Source: Nitrospirota bacterium
GTDB lineage: Bacteria > Nitrospirota > RBG-16-64-22 > JACRHK01
Direction of reading: 5' to 3'
Length of the DNA stretch: 6,071 nucleotides
NCBI GenBank assembly: GCA_016217625.1
Contig: JACRHK010000235.1
Location: 1-6,071, forward strand
Below are positions 1-6,071 of the stretch, piece after piece. The number at the start of each line of letters is the position of its first letter. Positions within the stretch are counted from its first letter, which is position 1. The translations under genes were made by a program, and so were the position numbers. The notes below the pieces were generated by a model. It saw only the letters and a program-made list of their open reading frames with translations. It had not been told where the DNA came from and ran no database searches.

Positions 1-616
1 CCACTCCGGCATAGACGACCACGCCAAGTCGCAGAAGCGGCTCGTACTCTTCTCGCTCCTCGATCATGCACTGTGCCTTCTCGAGATCCTCCGGCGCGGC
101 GAACCGCTGGAGCCGCTGCGCCTCCAGATCGCCGTAGGCCATGGGATGCCGGAGGACGACGGGCCTAATCCCCATCGCAGCGAGCAGGCGGCAGAGGTAG
201 CGCGTGGTCGGGCTCTTGCCGCAGCCCGTCCGGACGGCGCAGACGGAGAGGACCGGAACAGAGGCCCGGAGCATCGTCGCCTCGGGGCTGAGCAGGCGGA
301 AGTCGGCCCCCGCAGCCAGAACGAGGGAGGCCTTGTGCATGACCTCCTCGTGCGCGAGGTCGCTGTAGGCGAGGATGACCTCCCGCGCGCCGCGCTCGCG
401 GATCAGATCCGCCAGGCGATCCTCCGGTTCGATGGGGATCCCCCGGGGGTAGAGCGGCCCCGCCAACGCGGGGGCATAACTCCGTCCCGCGAGGCCCGGG
501 ATCTGGGCCGCCGTGAAGGCGAGGATTTCATGGGACGGGTCGGAGCGGAAGAGGACGTTGAAGTTGTGGAACTCCCGCCCCCCCGCCCCCATCAGGATGA
601 CTCGACGCCTCGTCAC
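1..616 (-). CDS. COG2403-type predicted P-loop GTPase / cyclic 2,3-diphosphoglycerate synthetase-like protein, C-terminus cut by window edge
   Basis: My own reading of the minus strand from GTG at 616-614 gives 205 uninterrupted residues that run off the left edge. The N-terminus is MTRRRVILMGAGGREFHNFN, followed by FTAAQIPGLAGRSY (about 34-47), LAGPLYPRGIPI (52-63), AYSDLAHEEVMHKASLVLAA (about 83-102) and a P-loop-like CAVRTGCGKSPTTRYL (about 126-141). These blocks match my memory of the COG2403 family, often annotated as a predicted GTPase or cyclic 2,3-diphosphoglycerate synthetase-like. Members are roughly 440-460 residues, so about half is missing here. The P-loop ends in GKS but has Val where a strict Walker A has Gly or Ala. 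The GTG start overlaps the TGA stop of the cyclase gene (GTGA). A GGAGG at 631-627, inside the end of the upstream gene, sits 10 bases before it, which supports this start and translational coupling. The family assignment is fairly sure; the bacterial substrate and reaction are not known to me. Confidence 0.82.
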   Translation of the reverse strand, partial: MTRRRVILMGAGGREFHNFNVLFRSDPSHEILAFTAAQIPGLAGRSYAPALAGPLYPRGIPIEPEDRLADLIRERGAREVILAYSDLAHEEVMHKASLVLAAGADFRLLSPEATMLRASVPVLSVCAVRTGCGKSPTTRYLCRLLAAMGIRPVVLRHPMAYGDLEAQRLQRFAAPEDLEKAQCMIEEREEYEPLLRLGVVVYAGV

Positions 617-3303
617 GCCGCCGGCACCTCCACGCGGTTCCGCCCTCTGTGTTTCGCGTCGTAGAGGGCGGCGTCGGCCCGCGTGAGCAGCCGCTCGGCC
701 GACTCCGCGTCGGCCGGCAGGGACGCCACGCCGAGGCTCAAAGTAACGACCCCCAGGGGGCTCGACGCGTGGGGGACTTGCCACTGGTGGAGCTGCGAGC
801 GGATCCGCTCGGCCACGCGCAACGCCCCTTCGCGGTCGGAGTCAGGCAGGATGACGGCGAACTCCTCCCCGCCGTAACGGGCCACGTAGTCGATCTCCCG
901 CACGGCGGCGCGCAGGACGTCGGCGATCATCTGCAGCAGGCGGTCTCCGGCCTGATGTCCGTAGGCGTCATTGTAGTCCTTGAAGAAATCGAGGTCGGCC
1001 ATGATGAGGGACAGGGGGCGGCCGTGCCGCCGCGCCTCTTCAGTCTCCCGGTCGAGGATCTCGTTGAAATGGCGATAGTTGAACAGGCCGGTCAGGCCGT
1101 CGGTGATCGCCAGCGTCATCGCCTGTTGATGCAGGCGGGCGTTCTGGACGGCGATGGAGGCCTGAGAGGCCAGCGTCGCCAGGAGATCTTCGTCTTCCTG
1201 CGTGAATCCCTCCTCGCCCACGCGATTCACCAGGTAGATCTCCCCGATCAGTCGCCCCTTGGCCATGAGAGGGACGCCCAGATAATTCCTGATCGTCGGA
1301 TGCCCGGGGGGCAACCCCGCCGATCCCGCCTCTTCCGTCAGGTTGTCCAAACGGACGGCGCGCTGCTCGCTCAGCGCGCGCCACAGCACGCCTCCCTGAG
1401 GAGGGTAGGCCGGCGGCCGCTCCTGGGGCAACGCGCCGGTACACCGGAAATAGGCCACTTGCGCCGTTCCTTCCTCCAACACGAGGATCGCCCCGCACTC
1501 GACCGCCACGAGGAGGCGGCCGGCCTGGACGATCTTCTCCAGCAGGGTCTTCAGATCCAGCTCGGAGGCAAGCGAGACCGCCATCTCGTTGAGCACCGTG
1601 AGGTGCTCGGTCTTCCGATGCTCCTCCTCCAGCGCCTGCATGCTTTTGAGGGCGAGGGAGACGAGGTGGGCGAACGCCGACAGCAGGACGATCTGATCGG
1701 CCCCCCACTCCGTCCGTTCCCGATCGTAGAGGGTCAGGACCCCCAGTCGATCTTCCCCGGCCACGAGGGGAAGCGAGATGGAGGAGCTGAACCCGGCGTG
1801 GTGGAGCAGGCTGCTGAGCCCCATCCCCCGCCCAGGAGTCGCGCTGGCGACAACGGGGGCTCCCTTCAGGAAACACTCGCCCTGCGGGCTCGTCGGCGTC
1901 CACGGCATCTCCTCCAGCAGCCCCTCGGGGAGGCCGTGGGCAAAGACGCCGCCGAACCGCTTCCGCCGCTCATCGTACAGGAGGAGCGCGCTCGCGTGCG
2001 CCCGCACCAGGCCGGTTCCGCGCTCGAGCGCGCGATCAATCAACTCCTCCCTCTTCCGGGCATGGATGAGCGCCAGCGCGACGGCGTAGAGATCGGAGAC
2101 GTGGCTGATCTGGCTCCGGATCGCGGAGGCCATCCGGTTGAAACTCCGGGTGAGATGGGCCAGCTCATCCCCTCCGTGACTCGGCAGGTGAGTTTCCAAC
2201 CGCCCTTCGGCGATCTCATGGGCCGCCTGGGCCAGCAGGCGGACCTTCCCGGTCAGGATCCGGCTCACCGCCAGGCTGACCGCCACGCTCAAGAGCGCCA
2301 CCCCCAGGATGAAGAGGCCGACACGCCGGCGGTGCTGATGCATGGGGGCGAGGAACGCCTCCTCGGGAATCGAGATGGTCACGATCCATGGGCTCCGATC
2401 CATCTGCACGCCGGCCGCATGGTACCGGGGCCCTGTGACGAGACGATGCGTGAAGTAGGCGCGCGTCGTGGGCTCGCGCAGCGCCTCCCAGACCTCGGGC
2501 ATCTCGGTGGCCGCGATCCGGGCGACGCCCTCCCCATAGCGGCGTTCAGACAGGATCTGCTGTGCCCGTTCCGGCGGCAGCGGCGCCCAGGCCTGGAACA
2601 GGAGGTCTCGCCTGCCGGCCCGCGCAATCCGGACGCCCATGTCATCCGTGACGATTGCCGCGCTCTCCGGCCCCACCTCCTGCCACGTGCGGTCCACGAT
2701 GCCCCAGCACTCCTCCGCCGCGGCCCGCAGGACGACCACGCCCGCGACACGGGCATCTTCTCCTTGCACCGGAGCCCCAAAGTACAGGTAAGCTTTTCCT
2801 CCATCGAGAGAGGGAGGCGAGGCGGAAGGCTTTCCCCCCAGGGCTTCGGCAAAGAATGGCCGGGCCGGGATCCCCGCGGGTTGCGGGAGGGCCTCGTCCG
2901 ACGGCAGCGCGAGACGCCCCGCTGCGTCGAAGAGGAAGACCGCAAATCTCCCCCCGTGCAGGGCGCTCATGTGATGGAGGGCCTCGCGCGCCGCCTGGCG
3001 TTCACGGTCCCGCGCGGGAGAGGTCAGGAGGACATGACGGAACGCAGGGGCCGCGGCAATCCAGGCCGCCTCTTCCTGCCGTTCGGCCAGCAGGCGGTCC
3101 AACGCATCAGCCAGACGGTGGGCGTGCGCCTGGAGGTTGCGGACCCCTTGATCGAGCAGGGCCTGCCGGCTGACCCGGTCGCCCTCATAAGCCGCAAGCA
3201 AGAGCGGGCCCAGGACCATTCCCACCAAGAGAAGAAACACCTTGGTCCGGATCGACCAGTCCCGCAGTCGGAATCGACTCGTTCCGAGCCGGATGCGCCG
3301 CAT
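613..3303 (-). CDS. Membrane diguanylate cyclase: dCache-HAMP-GAF-GAF-GGDEF
   Basis: This 896-residue sensor enzyme is predicted to make c-di-GMP from two GTP at the inner membrane. After a basic N-terminus come TM1 (about 22-39), a periplasmic region of about 285 residues with double-Cache features (RPFFAEAL, AYLYFGAPV near 148-179), TM2 (about 328-347), HAMP (about 348-402), GAF1 (about 418-555), a helical linker, GAF2 (about 565-725) and GGDEF (about 730-892). The catalytic signature is GGEEF at 811-815. DGLTGLFNYR (735-744), DLDFFK with D770/D772, N778 and D787 of the GHQAGD block are all present, so activity is expected. An RxxD inhibitory site (R802-D805) lies exactly five residues before GGEEF, which implies product inhibition. 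No EAL or HD-GYP domain follows. The ATG lies three bases after the stop of the GH18-like gene, with GAGGG at 3318-3314 upstream. The 3' end overlaps the next gene by four bases. The periplasmic and GAF ligands cannot be told from sequence. Confidence 0.95.
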   Translation of the reverse strand: MRRIRLGTSRFRLRDWSIRTKVFLLLVGMVLGPLLLAAYEGDRVSRQALLDQGVRNLQAHAHRLADALDRLLAERQEEAAWIAAAPAFRHVLLTSPARDRERQAAREALHHMSALHGGRFAVFLFDAAGRLALPSDEALPQPAGIPARPFFAEALGGKPSASPPSLDGGKAYLYFGAPVQGEDARVAGVVVLRAAAEECWGIVDRTWQEVGPESAAIVTDDMGVRIARAGRRDLLFQAWAPLPPERAQQILSERRYGEGVARIAATEMPEVWEALREPTTRAYFTHRLVTGPRYHAAGVQMDRSPWIVTISIPEEAFLAPMHQHRRRVGLFILGVALLSVAVSLAVSRILTGKVRLLAQAAHEIAEGRLETHLPSHGGDELAHLTRSFNRMASAIRSQISHVSDLYAVALALIHARKREELIDRALERGTGLVRAHASALLLYDERRKRFGGVFAHGLPEGLLEEMPWTPTSPQGECFLKGAPVVASATPGRGMGLSSLLHHAGFSSSISLPLVAGEDRLGVLTLYDRERTEWGADQIVLLSAFAHLVSLALKSMQALEEEHRKTEHLTVLNEMAVSLASELDLKTLLEKIVQAGRLLVAVECGAILVLEEGTAQVAYFRCTGALPQERPPAYPPQGGVLWRALSEQRAVRLDNLTEEAGSAGLPPGHPTIRNYLGVPLMAKGRLIGEIYLVNRVGEEGFTQEDEDLLATLASQASIAVQNARLHQQAMTLAITDGLTGLFNYRHFNEILDRETEEARRHGRPLSLIMADLDFFKDYNDAYGHQAGDRLLQMIADVLRAAVREIDYVARYGGEEFAVILPDSDREGALRVAERIRSQLHQWQVPHASSPLGVVTLSLGVASLPADAESAERLLTRADAALYDAKHRGRNRVEVPAA
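625..631 (-). promoter_or_regulatory. Ribosome binding site of the COG2403 gene
   Basis: GGAGGTG lies in the last codons of the cyclase gene. Its GGAGG core ends 10 bases before the GTG start at 616. It supports GTG at the GTGA overlap as the true start rather than the in-frame Met at residue 9. Confidence 0.7.
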
Positions 3304-3306
3304 GAC

Positions 3307-4326
3307 TTACCCGCCCTCTTGCGCACCCTGGTTCCCCCAGAGCTGCCGGTAGACCGCCCACTCCTGTTCGTCCGTCACCCAGTGGGCGTAGATCGCGATC
3401 CCCGCGAAGACCTCGCGCGCGCTCCGCTCATCCTCCAGGCCGGCGATGACGCCCCGGATTCCCTGCTCAAGGTTCTCCACCTCCGGGTCGTACACCCGGG
3501 TGGCGCGATCATACGTGGGCAGGCCAATCAGGACCTCGCAGCGGGGGGCTCCCCCCGAGGCGGATTCCTCGTCCAGCGCGCGCGTGACCTGAATCGTCTG
3601 CTGCTTGACGAACCAGGCGTACAGCCTCCGGAACGGGATCGCCGTGTCGTATGCCATGACCACGACCTGATCGGCCGTTCTCCCCACGTCTCGAAAATAG
3701 GCCGAGATCCAGAACCACTTCCGGAACCAGGGATGCGGCAGATTAAATGGCTTCCACTTCATCGCGGCCACGGAAAGGAGCTTCCCCTCACCCAGGGCAC
3801 CCTTGACTCGCTCCAGGAGGGCCAGGAACGCGGGATCGCCGTCCTCGATCGGCTCAATGTTCAGATGCACGCCATCGAACCCGAGAGTGGTGAGCTCCCG
3901 GGCGCGATCCGCGATAGCCTGGGTGACCGTCTCATCCTGGAGGTCGACCTTCCCCCGCGGAGACCCCACAGGAATCCCGCCCAGCCAGGCGAATACGCGG
4001 ACTCCCGGAACGGCTTCCCGAATCCCTCCGAGGAAGGTCCGCGCCACTTCCGGAGGATAGGGTGGGATCCCGCCGTCCTCGTTGAGGGGTCCCACGTGGA
4101 GATAGAGGTCGCGCATCCCGTGCTCCCGGAGCTGGGACCCCAGCTCGGCCAGGCGTTGGGCGGTCTGCGGTTCGCTGAACCAGGCGTGCTGGAGCCAGAT
4201 CCCGTTCCGCTGCCGGTTGTGCGACACGCTGGAGGGGTTGGGTCCCGTGTCGGAAGCCAGGTAGAGGAGGACGCTTCCCGGAACAAGCAGGAACAGCCCG
4301 ATCATCAGAAGCCTCCCCCGACTCAT
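3307..4326 (-). CDS. Membrane-anchored GH18-like TIM-barrel protein
   Basis: This protein has 339 residues. Residues 7-24 form a hydrophobic segment after MSRGR, which suggests a signal anchor. There is no lipobox cysteine, so the rest probably lies outside the cytoplasmic membrane. The body resembles glycoside hydrolase family 18 barrels. LTTLGFDGVHLNIEPIEDGD (145-164) aligns with the beta-4 FDGxDxDxE signature, and QVVVMAYDT (220-228) resembles the beta-6 MxYD strand. A late strand, FAGIAIYAHW (307-316), ends in a Trp as in beta-8. The general-acid Glu is kept (E158), as is the first Asp (D151), but the other signature Asp residues are His154 and Asn156. Activity may therefore be altered, or the protein may bind glycans only. 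The ATG start overlaps the rsmI stop (ATGA) and has a strong AGGAGG at 4340-4335. It sits directly before a diguanylate cyclase gene, which hints at a surface-polysaccharide role. The fold call is moderately sure; substrate and activity are unknown. Confidence 0.72.
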   Translation of the reverse strand: MSRGRLLMIGLFLLVPGSVLLYLASDTGPNPSSVSHNRQRNGIWLQHAWFSEPQTAQRLAELGSQLREHGMRDLYLHVGPLNEDGGIPPYPPEVARTFLGGIREAVPGVRVFAWLGGIPVGSPRGKVDLQDETVTQAIADRARELTTLGFDGVHLNIEPIEDGDPAFLALLERVKGALGEGKLLSVAAMKWKPFNLPHPWFRKWFWISAYFRDVGRTADQVVVMAYDTAIPFRRLYAWFVKQQTIQVTRALDEESASGGAPRCEVLIGLPTYDRATRVYDPEVENLEQGIRGVIAGLEDERSAREVFAGIAIYAHWVTDEQEWAVYRQLWGNQGAQEGG

Positions 4327-5198
4327 GCCGTGCCCCTCCTCCCTTTACCCCCAGGCTGCGCGAGAGCCATCTGGTAGAGGACCCGCCGGGAGAAGCCGTA
4401 TTGTCGCGCCACCTGAGCGAGGGCTTCCTTCCGGGAAATCCCTTCCGCTTCCAGTCTGCGCGCCTCTTTCAGCATCCTCTGGGGATCCATTGCTTTCGGT
4501 CGATCAGCTCCCCGGGGGGTTCCTTCGATGATAAGCGTCATTTCCCCTTTGAGCGGCGCCGCCTCCGCGCGTTTCAGGACCTCGGGGAGAGCACCCGCAA
4601 TCCGCTCCTCGAAGAGCTTGGTCAGCTCCCGGAGAAGGACGACTTGCCGATCCCCCAATACTTCATGGAGATCCCGCAGTAGGGCGGCAATCCGATGCGG
4701 GGCTTCAAACAGCACCACGGCGGCCTCTTCTTCGGCCAGCGCGCGGATCCGCTGGAGGCGGGCGGAGCGCCGGGAGGGGAGAAACCCTTCGAACCGGAAC
4801 TGCTCTGCCCGCAGGCCGGCCACGGAGATCGCCGCCATCACCGCCGAGGGGCCGGGCACGGGAACGACGCGGATTCCCGCCTCGTAGCAGCGCCGGATCA
4901 AGTGGACACCCGGATCGGAGATCGCGGGCGTCCCCGCATCGGAGACGAGGGCCACCGCCTCGCCTGCGTGGAGCCGGTGGAGCAGCACCTCGGCCTTCTC
5001 CCATTGGTTATGGGCATGGTAGCTGGTCAGAGGCGTATGGATCCCGTAATGCGCAAGGAGCTTCTGCGTCCGGCGGGTGTCCTCGGCGGCAATCAGGGAG
5101 ACCTCCTTGAGGACCCGGAGGGCGCGCAGCGTGATGTCCTCCAGGTTCCCGATCGGCGTGGCCACGATGTAGAGCGTGCCGGGTTTCACGGGTTGCAA
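4323..5198 (-). CDS. rsmI: 16S rRNA (cytidine1402-2'-O)-methyltransferase RsmI
   Basis: RsmI transfers a methyl group from SAM to the ribose 2'-OH of C1402 in the 16S rRNA decoding centre. From the start chosen here it is 291 residues, normal for the family. The tetrapyrrole-methylase fold blocks are clear: LYIVATPIGNLEDIT (about 9-23), AEDTRRT (38-44), the SAM-site SDAGTPAISDPG (86-97), PVPGPSAVMAAI (about 113-124), FEGFLPS (136-142), FEAPHR (164-169) and GEMTLIIEG (218-226). A C-terminal helical RsmI_HTH-type segment follows (about 240-280, SRKEALAQVARQYGFS). The frame stays open to a TTG at 5246, but those extra 16 residues are read mostly from an AT-rich repeat and lack a ribosome site. 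I prefer TTG at 5198, giving MQPVKPGTLY, typical of the family; a GGGA at 5207-5204 lies just upstream. GTG at 5189 is also possible. The stop overlaps the GH18-like start by four bases. It appears to be the first gene of the four-gene operon. Confidence 0.95.
   Translation of the reverse strand: MQPVKPGTLYIVATPIGNLEDITLRALRVLKEVSLIAAEDTRRTQKLLAHYGIHTPLTSYHAHNQWEKAEVLLHRLHAGEAVALVSDAGTPAISDPGVHLIRRCYEAGIRVVPVPGPSAVMAAISVAGLRAEQFRFEGFLPSRRSARLQRIRALAEEEAAVVLFEAPHRIAALLRDLHEVLGDRQVVLLRELTKLFEERIAGALPEVLKRAEAAPLKGEMTLIIEGTPRGADRPKAMDPQRMLKEARRLEAEGISRKEALAQVARQYGFSRRVLYQMALAQPGGKGRRGTA
4333..4343 (-). promoter_or_regulatory. Strong ribosome binding site of the GH18-like gene
   Basis: The minus strand reads GGGAGGAGGGG here, ending 6 bases before the ATG at 4326 and lying inside the end of rsmI. 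The core AGGAGG is at 4340-4335 with 8-base spacing. This fixes the start and suggests efficient re-initiation at the ATGA overlap. Confidence 0.8.
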
Positions 5199-5209
5199 GG
5201 CATTCCCAG

Positions 5210-5225
5210 TCAATGCAGAATGCAA
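5210..5225. repeat. 16-base direct repeat, copy 1
   Basis: TCAATGCAGAATGCAA here is identical to 5400-5415, 190 bases away. The two copies lie near the two ends of the AT-rich spacer. Copy 1 leads directly into the tandem heptamer array and covers the 5' end of the extended rsmI frame. Confidence 0.9.
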
Positions 5226-5248
5226 ATTGCAAATTGCAAATTGCAAAG
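5221..5248. repeat. Tandem heptamer repeat, 3 perfect copies plus 1 variant
   Basis: TGCAAAT occurs at 5221-5227, 5228-5234 and 5235-5241, followed by TGCAAAG at 5242-5248. The array abuts the rsmI start region, and the longest rsmI reading frame begins inside it. Such short tandem arrays can change copy number by slippage. Heptamers are not a multiple of three, so a copy change would shift any frame read through them. This argues against the array being translated. Confidence 0.92.
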
Positions 5249-5338
5249 TGAGGAAGCGCCAATGAATGGCATGTTAGACATTTTGCGCTTTGCCTTATGC
5301 TCTTCGTCCGAAAAATTTTACAATTTGCATTTTGAATT

Positions 5339-5354
5339 TTTCATTTTGCATTGA
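5339..5354. repeat. Degenerate inverted copy of the 16-base repeat
   Basis: TTTCATTTTGCATTGA resembles the reverse complement of the 16-base repeat, TTGCATTCTGCATTGA, with two mismatches. It lies between the two direct copies. A related CAATTTGCAT word is at 5321-5330. The match could partly reflect shared low-complexity composition. Confidence 0.5.
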
Positions 5355-5399
5355 TTGATGAAAGTATCTCGCTATGCCGGCTAGAGATCCCATTTCCTT

Positions 5400-5415
5400 T
5401 CAATGCAGAATGCAA
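5400..5415. repeat. 16-base direct repeat, copy 2
   Basis: This is an exact copy of TCAATGCAGAATGCAA at 5210-5225. It lies just downstream (in the minus sense) of the larC stop and forms the left part of the palindrome at 5401-5424. Confidence 0.9.
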
Positions 5416-5424
5416 TTTGCATTG
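5401..5424. repeat. Palindrome immediately after the larC stop
   Basis: CAATGCA (5401-5407) is the reverse complement of TGCATTG (5418-5424). A nested alternative pairs AATGCA (5409-5414) with TGCATT (5418-5423) around a 3-base loop. It begins 3 bases beyond the larC TAG in the transcript, so it could fold in the larC 3' end. It is AT-rich and no U-run follows, so it is not a convincing intrinsic terminator. Confidence 0.55.
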
Positions 5425-5427
5425 TCC

Positions 5428-6071
5428 CTACGACTTTGCCGGACCCCCCAGCAACCCCCGCGCGGCGGCCTGCGCCGCCGACAGGACCTCCCGCACCGGC
5501 ACGCCGGCCTGTTCCGCCAAGCGCCGCACGTCTTCGTACTCCGGCGTCGCCGTCAGGACCCGGCTTGTATCGGCGCTCACCTTCACCCGGACAGCCCCGT
5601 AAGGGGTGGAGACCTCCCGGAACTCCCGCCGGAGCGTGCGCCGCTCCGGCCGGCTGATCCGGAGGCCAATCGTCGTCGTCTCCTCGAAAATCGCCGCCGC
5701 CAACGCCTCCCTCCGCGTTTCCTCCCCAAGGACGGAGAGCACCACGCCCGGCCGCCCCTTCTTCATCTGCACCGGCGTGAGCCAGGTCTCCAGCGCCCCG
5801 GCCGCGTGGCAGCGCGCCTGGACGGCTTCGTAGAGCTGGGGCGACATGTCATCGATCGTCGTCTCGATGAGGACGGTGCGGTCCGTGGAGAGGACCCCCT
5901 GCGTCTCGCCAAGGAGCGCACGAAGGAGATTGGGCCGCTCAGATGTCTCCCTTTCTCCCGCGCCGTAGCCCACCCGTTCGAGGGTCAGGGGCGGGCAGGG
6001 ACCGAACTCTTTGCAGAGCATCGTGAGGATCGCCGCGGCCGTCGGCGTCGTGATCTCCCCTTCGCACGCGC
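5428..6071 (-). CDS. larC: LarC, nickel-pincer cofactor nickel insertion protein, N-terminus cut by window edge
   Basis: The visible 213 residues form the C-terminal half of LarC (DUF111 family), which is about 400 residues in full. LarC is a CTP-dependent cyclometallase that inserts nickel into pyridinium-3,5-bisthiocarboxylic acid mononucleotide, completing the NPN cofactor of lactate racemase LarA and its relatives. Signature blocks in fragment numbering are EGEITTPTAAAIL (3-15), LERVGYGAGERE (about 30-41), IETTIDDMSPQLYE (68-81), TPVQMKKGRPG (98-108), TTTIGLR (131-137) and TPEYEDVRRLAEQAG (175-189). The reading frame continues without a stop to the right edge, so the ATG at 6021 is an internal Met and not the start. 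Lactiplantibacillus makes LarC through a programmed frameshift between two ORFs, but the part seen here is one continuous frame. The stop is TAG at 5430-5428. The larB, larE and larA partners are not in the window. Confidence 0.93.
   Translation of the reverse strand, partial: ACEGEITTPTAAAILTMLCKEFGPCPPLTLERVGYGAGERETSERPNLLRALLGETQGVLSTDRTVLIETTIDDMSPQLYEAVQARCHAAGALETWLTPVQMKKGRPGVVLSVLGEETRREALAAAIFEETTTIGLRISRPERRTLRREFREVSTPYGAVRVKVSADTSRVLTATPEYEDVRRLAEQAGVPVREVLSAAQAAARGLLGGPAKS

Larger units (their letters stand above)
5199..5427. other. AT-rich repeat-bearing spacer between larC and rsmI
   Basis: These 229 bases contain no credible gene on either strand. They are conspicuously AT-rich against very GC-rich flanking genes, and they are filled with variants of the words TGCAAAT, ATTTGCA, CAATGCA and TGCATTG in both orientations. 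They should hold any terminator of larC and any promoter of the rsmI operon, but no strong sigma-70 promoter and no hairpin followed by a T-run was found. Similar CAATTTGCA-rich spacers occur between genes of many environmental bacteria in my experience. That is recollection, not a search result. Confidence 0.8.

Noticed and set aside
146..664. Plus-strand open frame of 172 codons near the left end
   Set aside because: It is antisense to the COG2403 gene, whose minus-strand translation carries clear family motifs. The plus-strand product has none.
649..4377. Plus-strand open frame of 1242 codons opposite the cyclase and GH18-like genes
   Set aside because: It has no recognisable domain, is rich in Arg, Gly, Pro and Gln, and is exactly antisense to two well-supported genes. 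Long antisense open frames are expected in GC-rich DNA with strong third-position bias.
5294..5323. Possible sigma-70 promoter on the minus strand: TTGTAA (5323-5318) and CATAAG (5299-5294), 18-base spacer
   Set aside because: Each box matches only four of six consensus bases, and the sequence is AT-rich enough for chance matches. It remains the best candidate for rsmI but is too weak to annotate.
4695..5354. Plus-strand open frame of 219 codons ending in the AT-rich spacer
   Set aside because: It is antisense to rsmI, and its C-terminal CNLQ/NLHFEFF-like tail is just translated repeat.
5366..5388. Hairpin with ATCTC/GAGAT arms around GCCGGC in the spacer, considered as a larC terminator
   Set aside because: The stem is only about five pairs with an imperfect interior, and no T-run follows on the minus strand.
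5210..5415. Direct repeats considered as target-site duplication or att sites of a mobile element
   Set aside because: The 174 bases between them encode no transposase or integrase, have no clear terminal inverted repeats, and the repeat word is part of the general low-complexity pattern.
5210..5424. CRISPR-like array
   Set aside because: The repeats are 7 and 16 bases, either in tandem or only two copies, without regular spacers of similar length.

Overview
The window is ordinary-looking chromosomal DNA of a GC-rich bacterium. All genes lie on the minus strand, so transcription runs from high to low coordinates. From right to left the genes are: the C-terminal half of larC (cut by the right edge), a 229-base AT-rich spacer, rsmI, a membrane-anchored GH18-like protein, a large Cache/HAMP/GAF/GAF/GGDEF diguanylate cyclase, and the N-terminal part of a COG2403-type P-loop protein (cut by the left edge). 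No RNA genes, CRISPR arrays, transposases or phage genes were seen. The taxon cannot be fixed from sequence alone. High GC, the LarC/COG2403 combination and the GGDEF style are compatible with an environmental lineage such as Methylomirabilota/Rokubacteria or a related group, but this is a guess.

The last four genes are packed as one apparent operon. rsmI and the GH18-like gene overlap by 4 bases (ATGA). Three bases separate the GH18-like stop from the cyclase start. The cyclase and the COG2403 gene overlap by 4 bases (GTGA). Strong purine-rich ribosome binding sites precede the GH18-like and COG2403 genes. The order links an rRNA methyltransferase, a probable envelope or extracellular carbohydrate-active protein, a c-di-GMP synthase with a periplasmic sensor, and a predicted nucleotide-binding enzyme. 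The most economical functional link is between the cyclase and the GH18-like protein (surface polysaccharide or biofilm control). That link is inferred from position only.

The spacer between larC and rsmI (5199-5427) differs strikingly from the rest in base composition. It holds a tandem heptamer (TGCAAAT), a 16-base direct repeat present twice, a degenerate inverted copy and a palindrome just after the larC stop. The repeats run into the 5' end of the longest rsmI reading frame and make its start uncertain. This spacer is the only part of the window not explained by genes. Nothing here amounts to a clear undescribed system.
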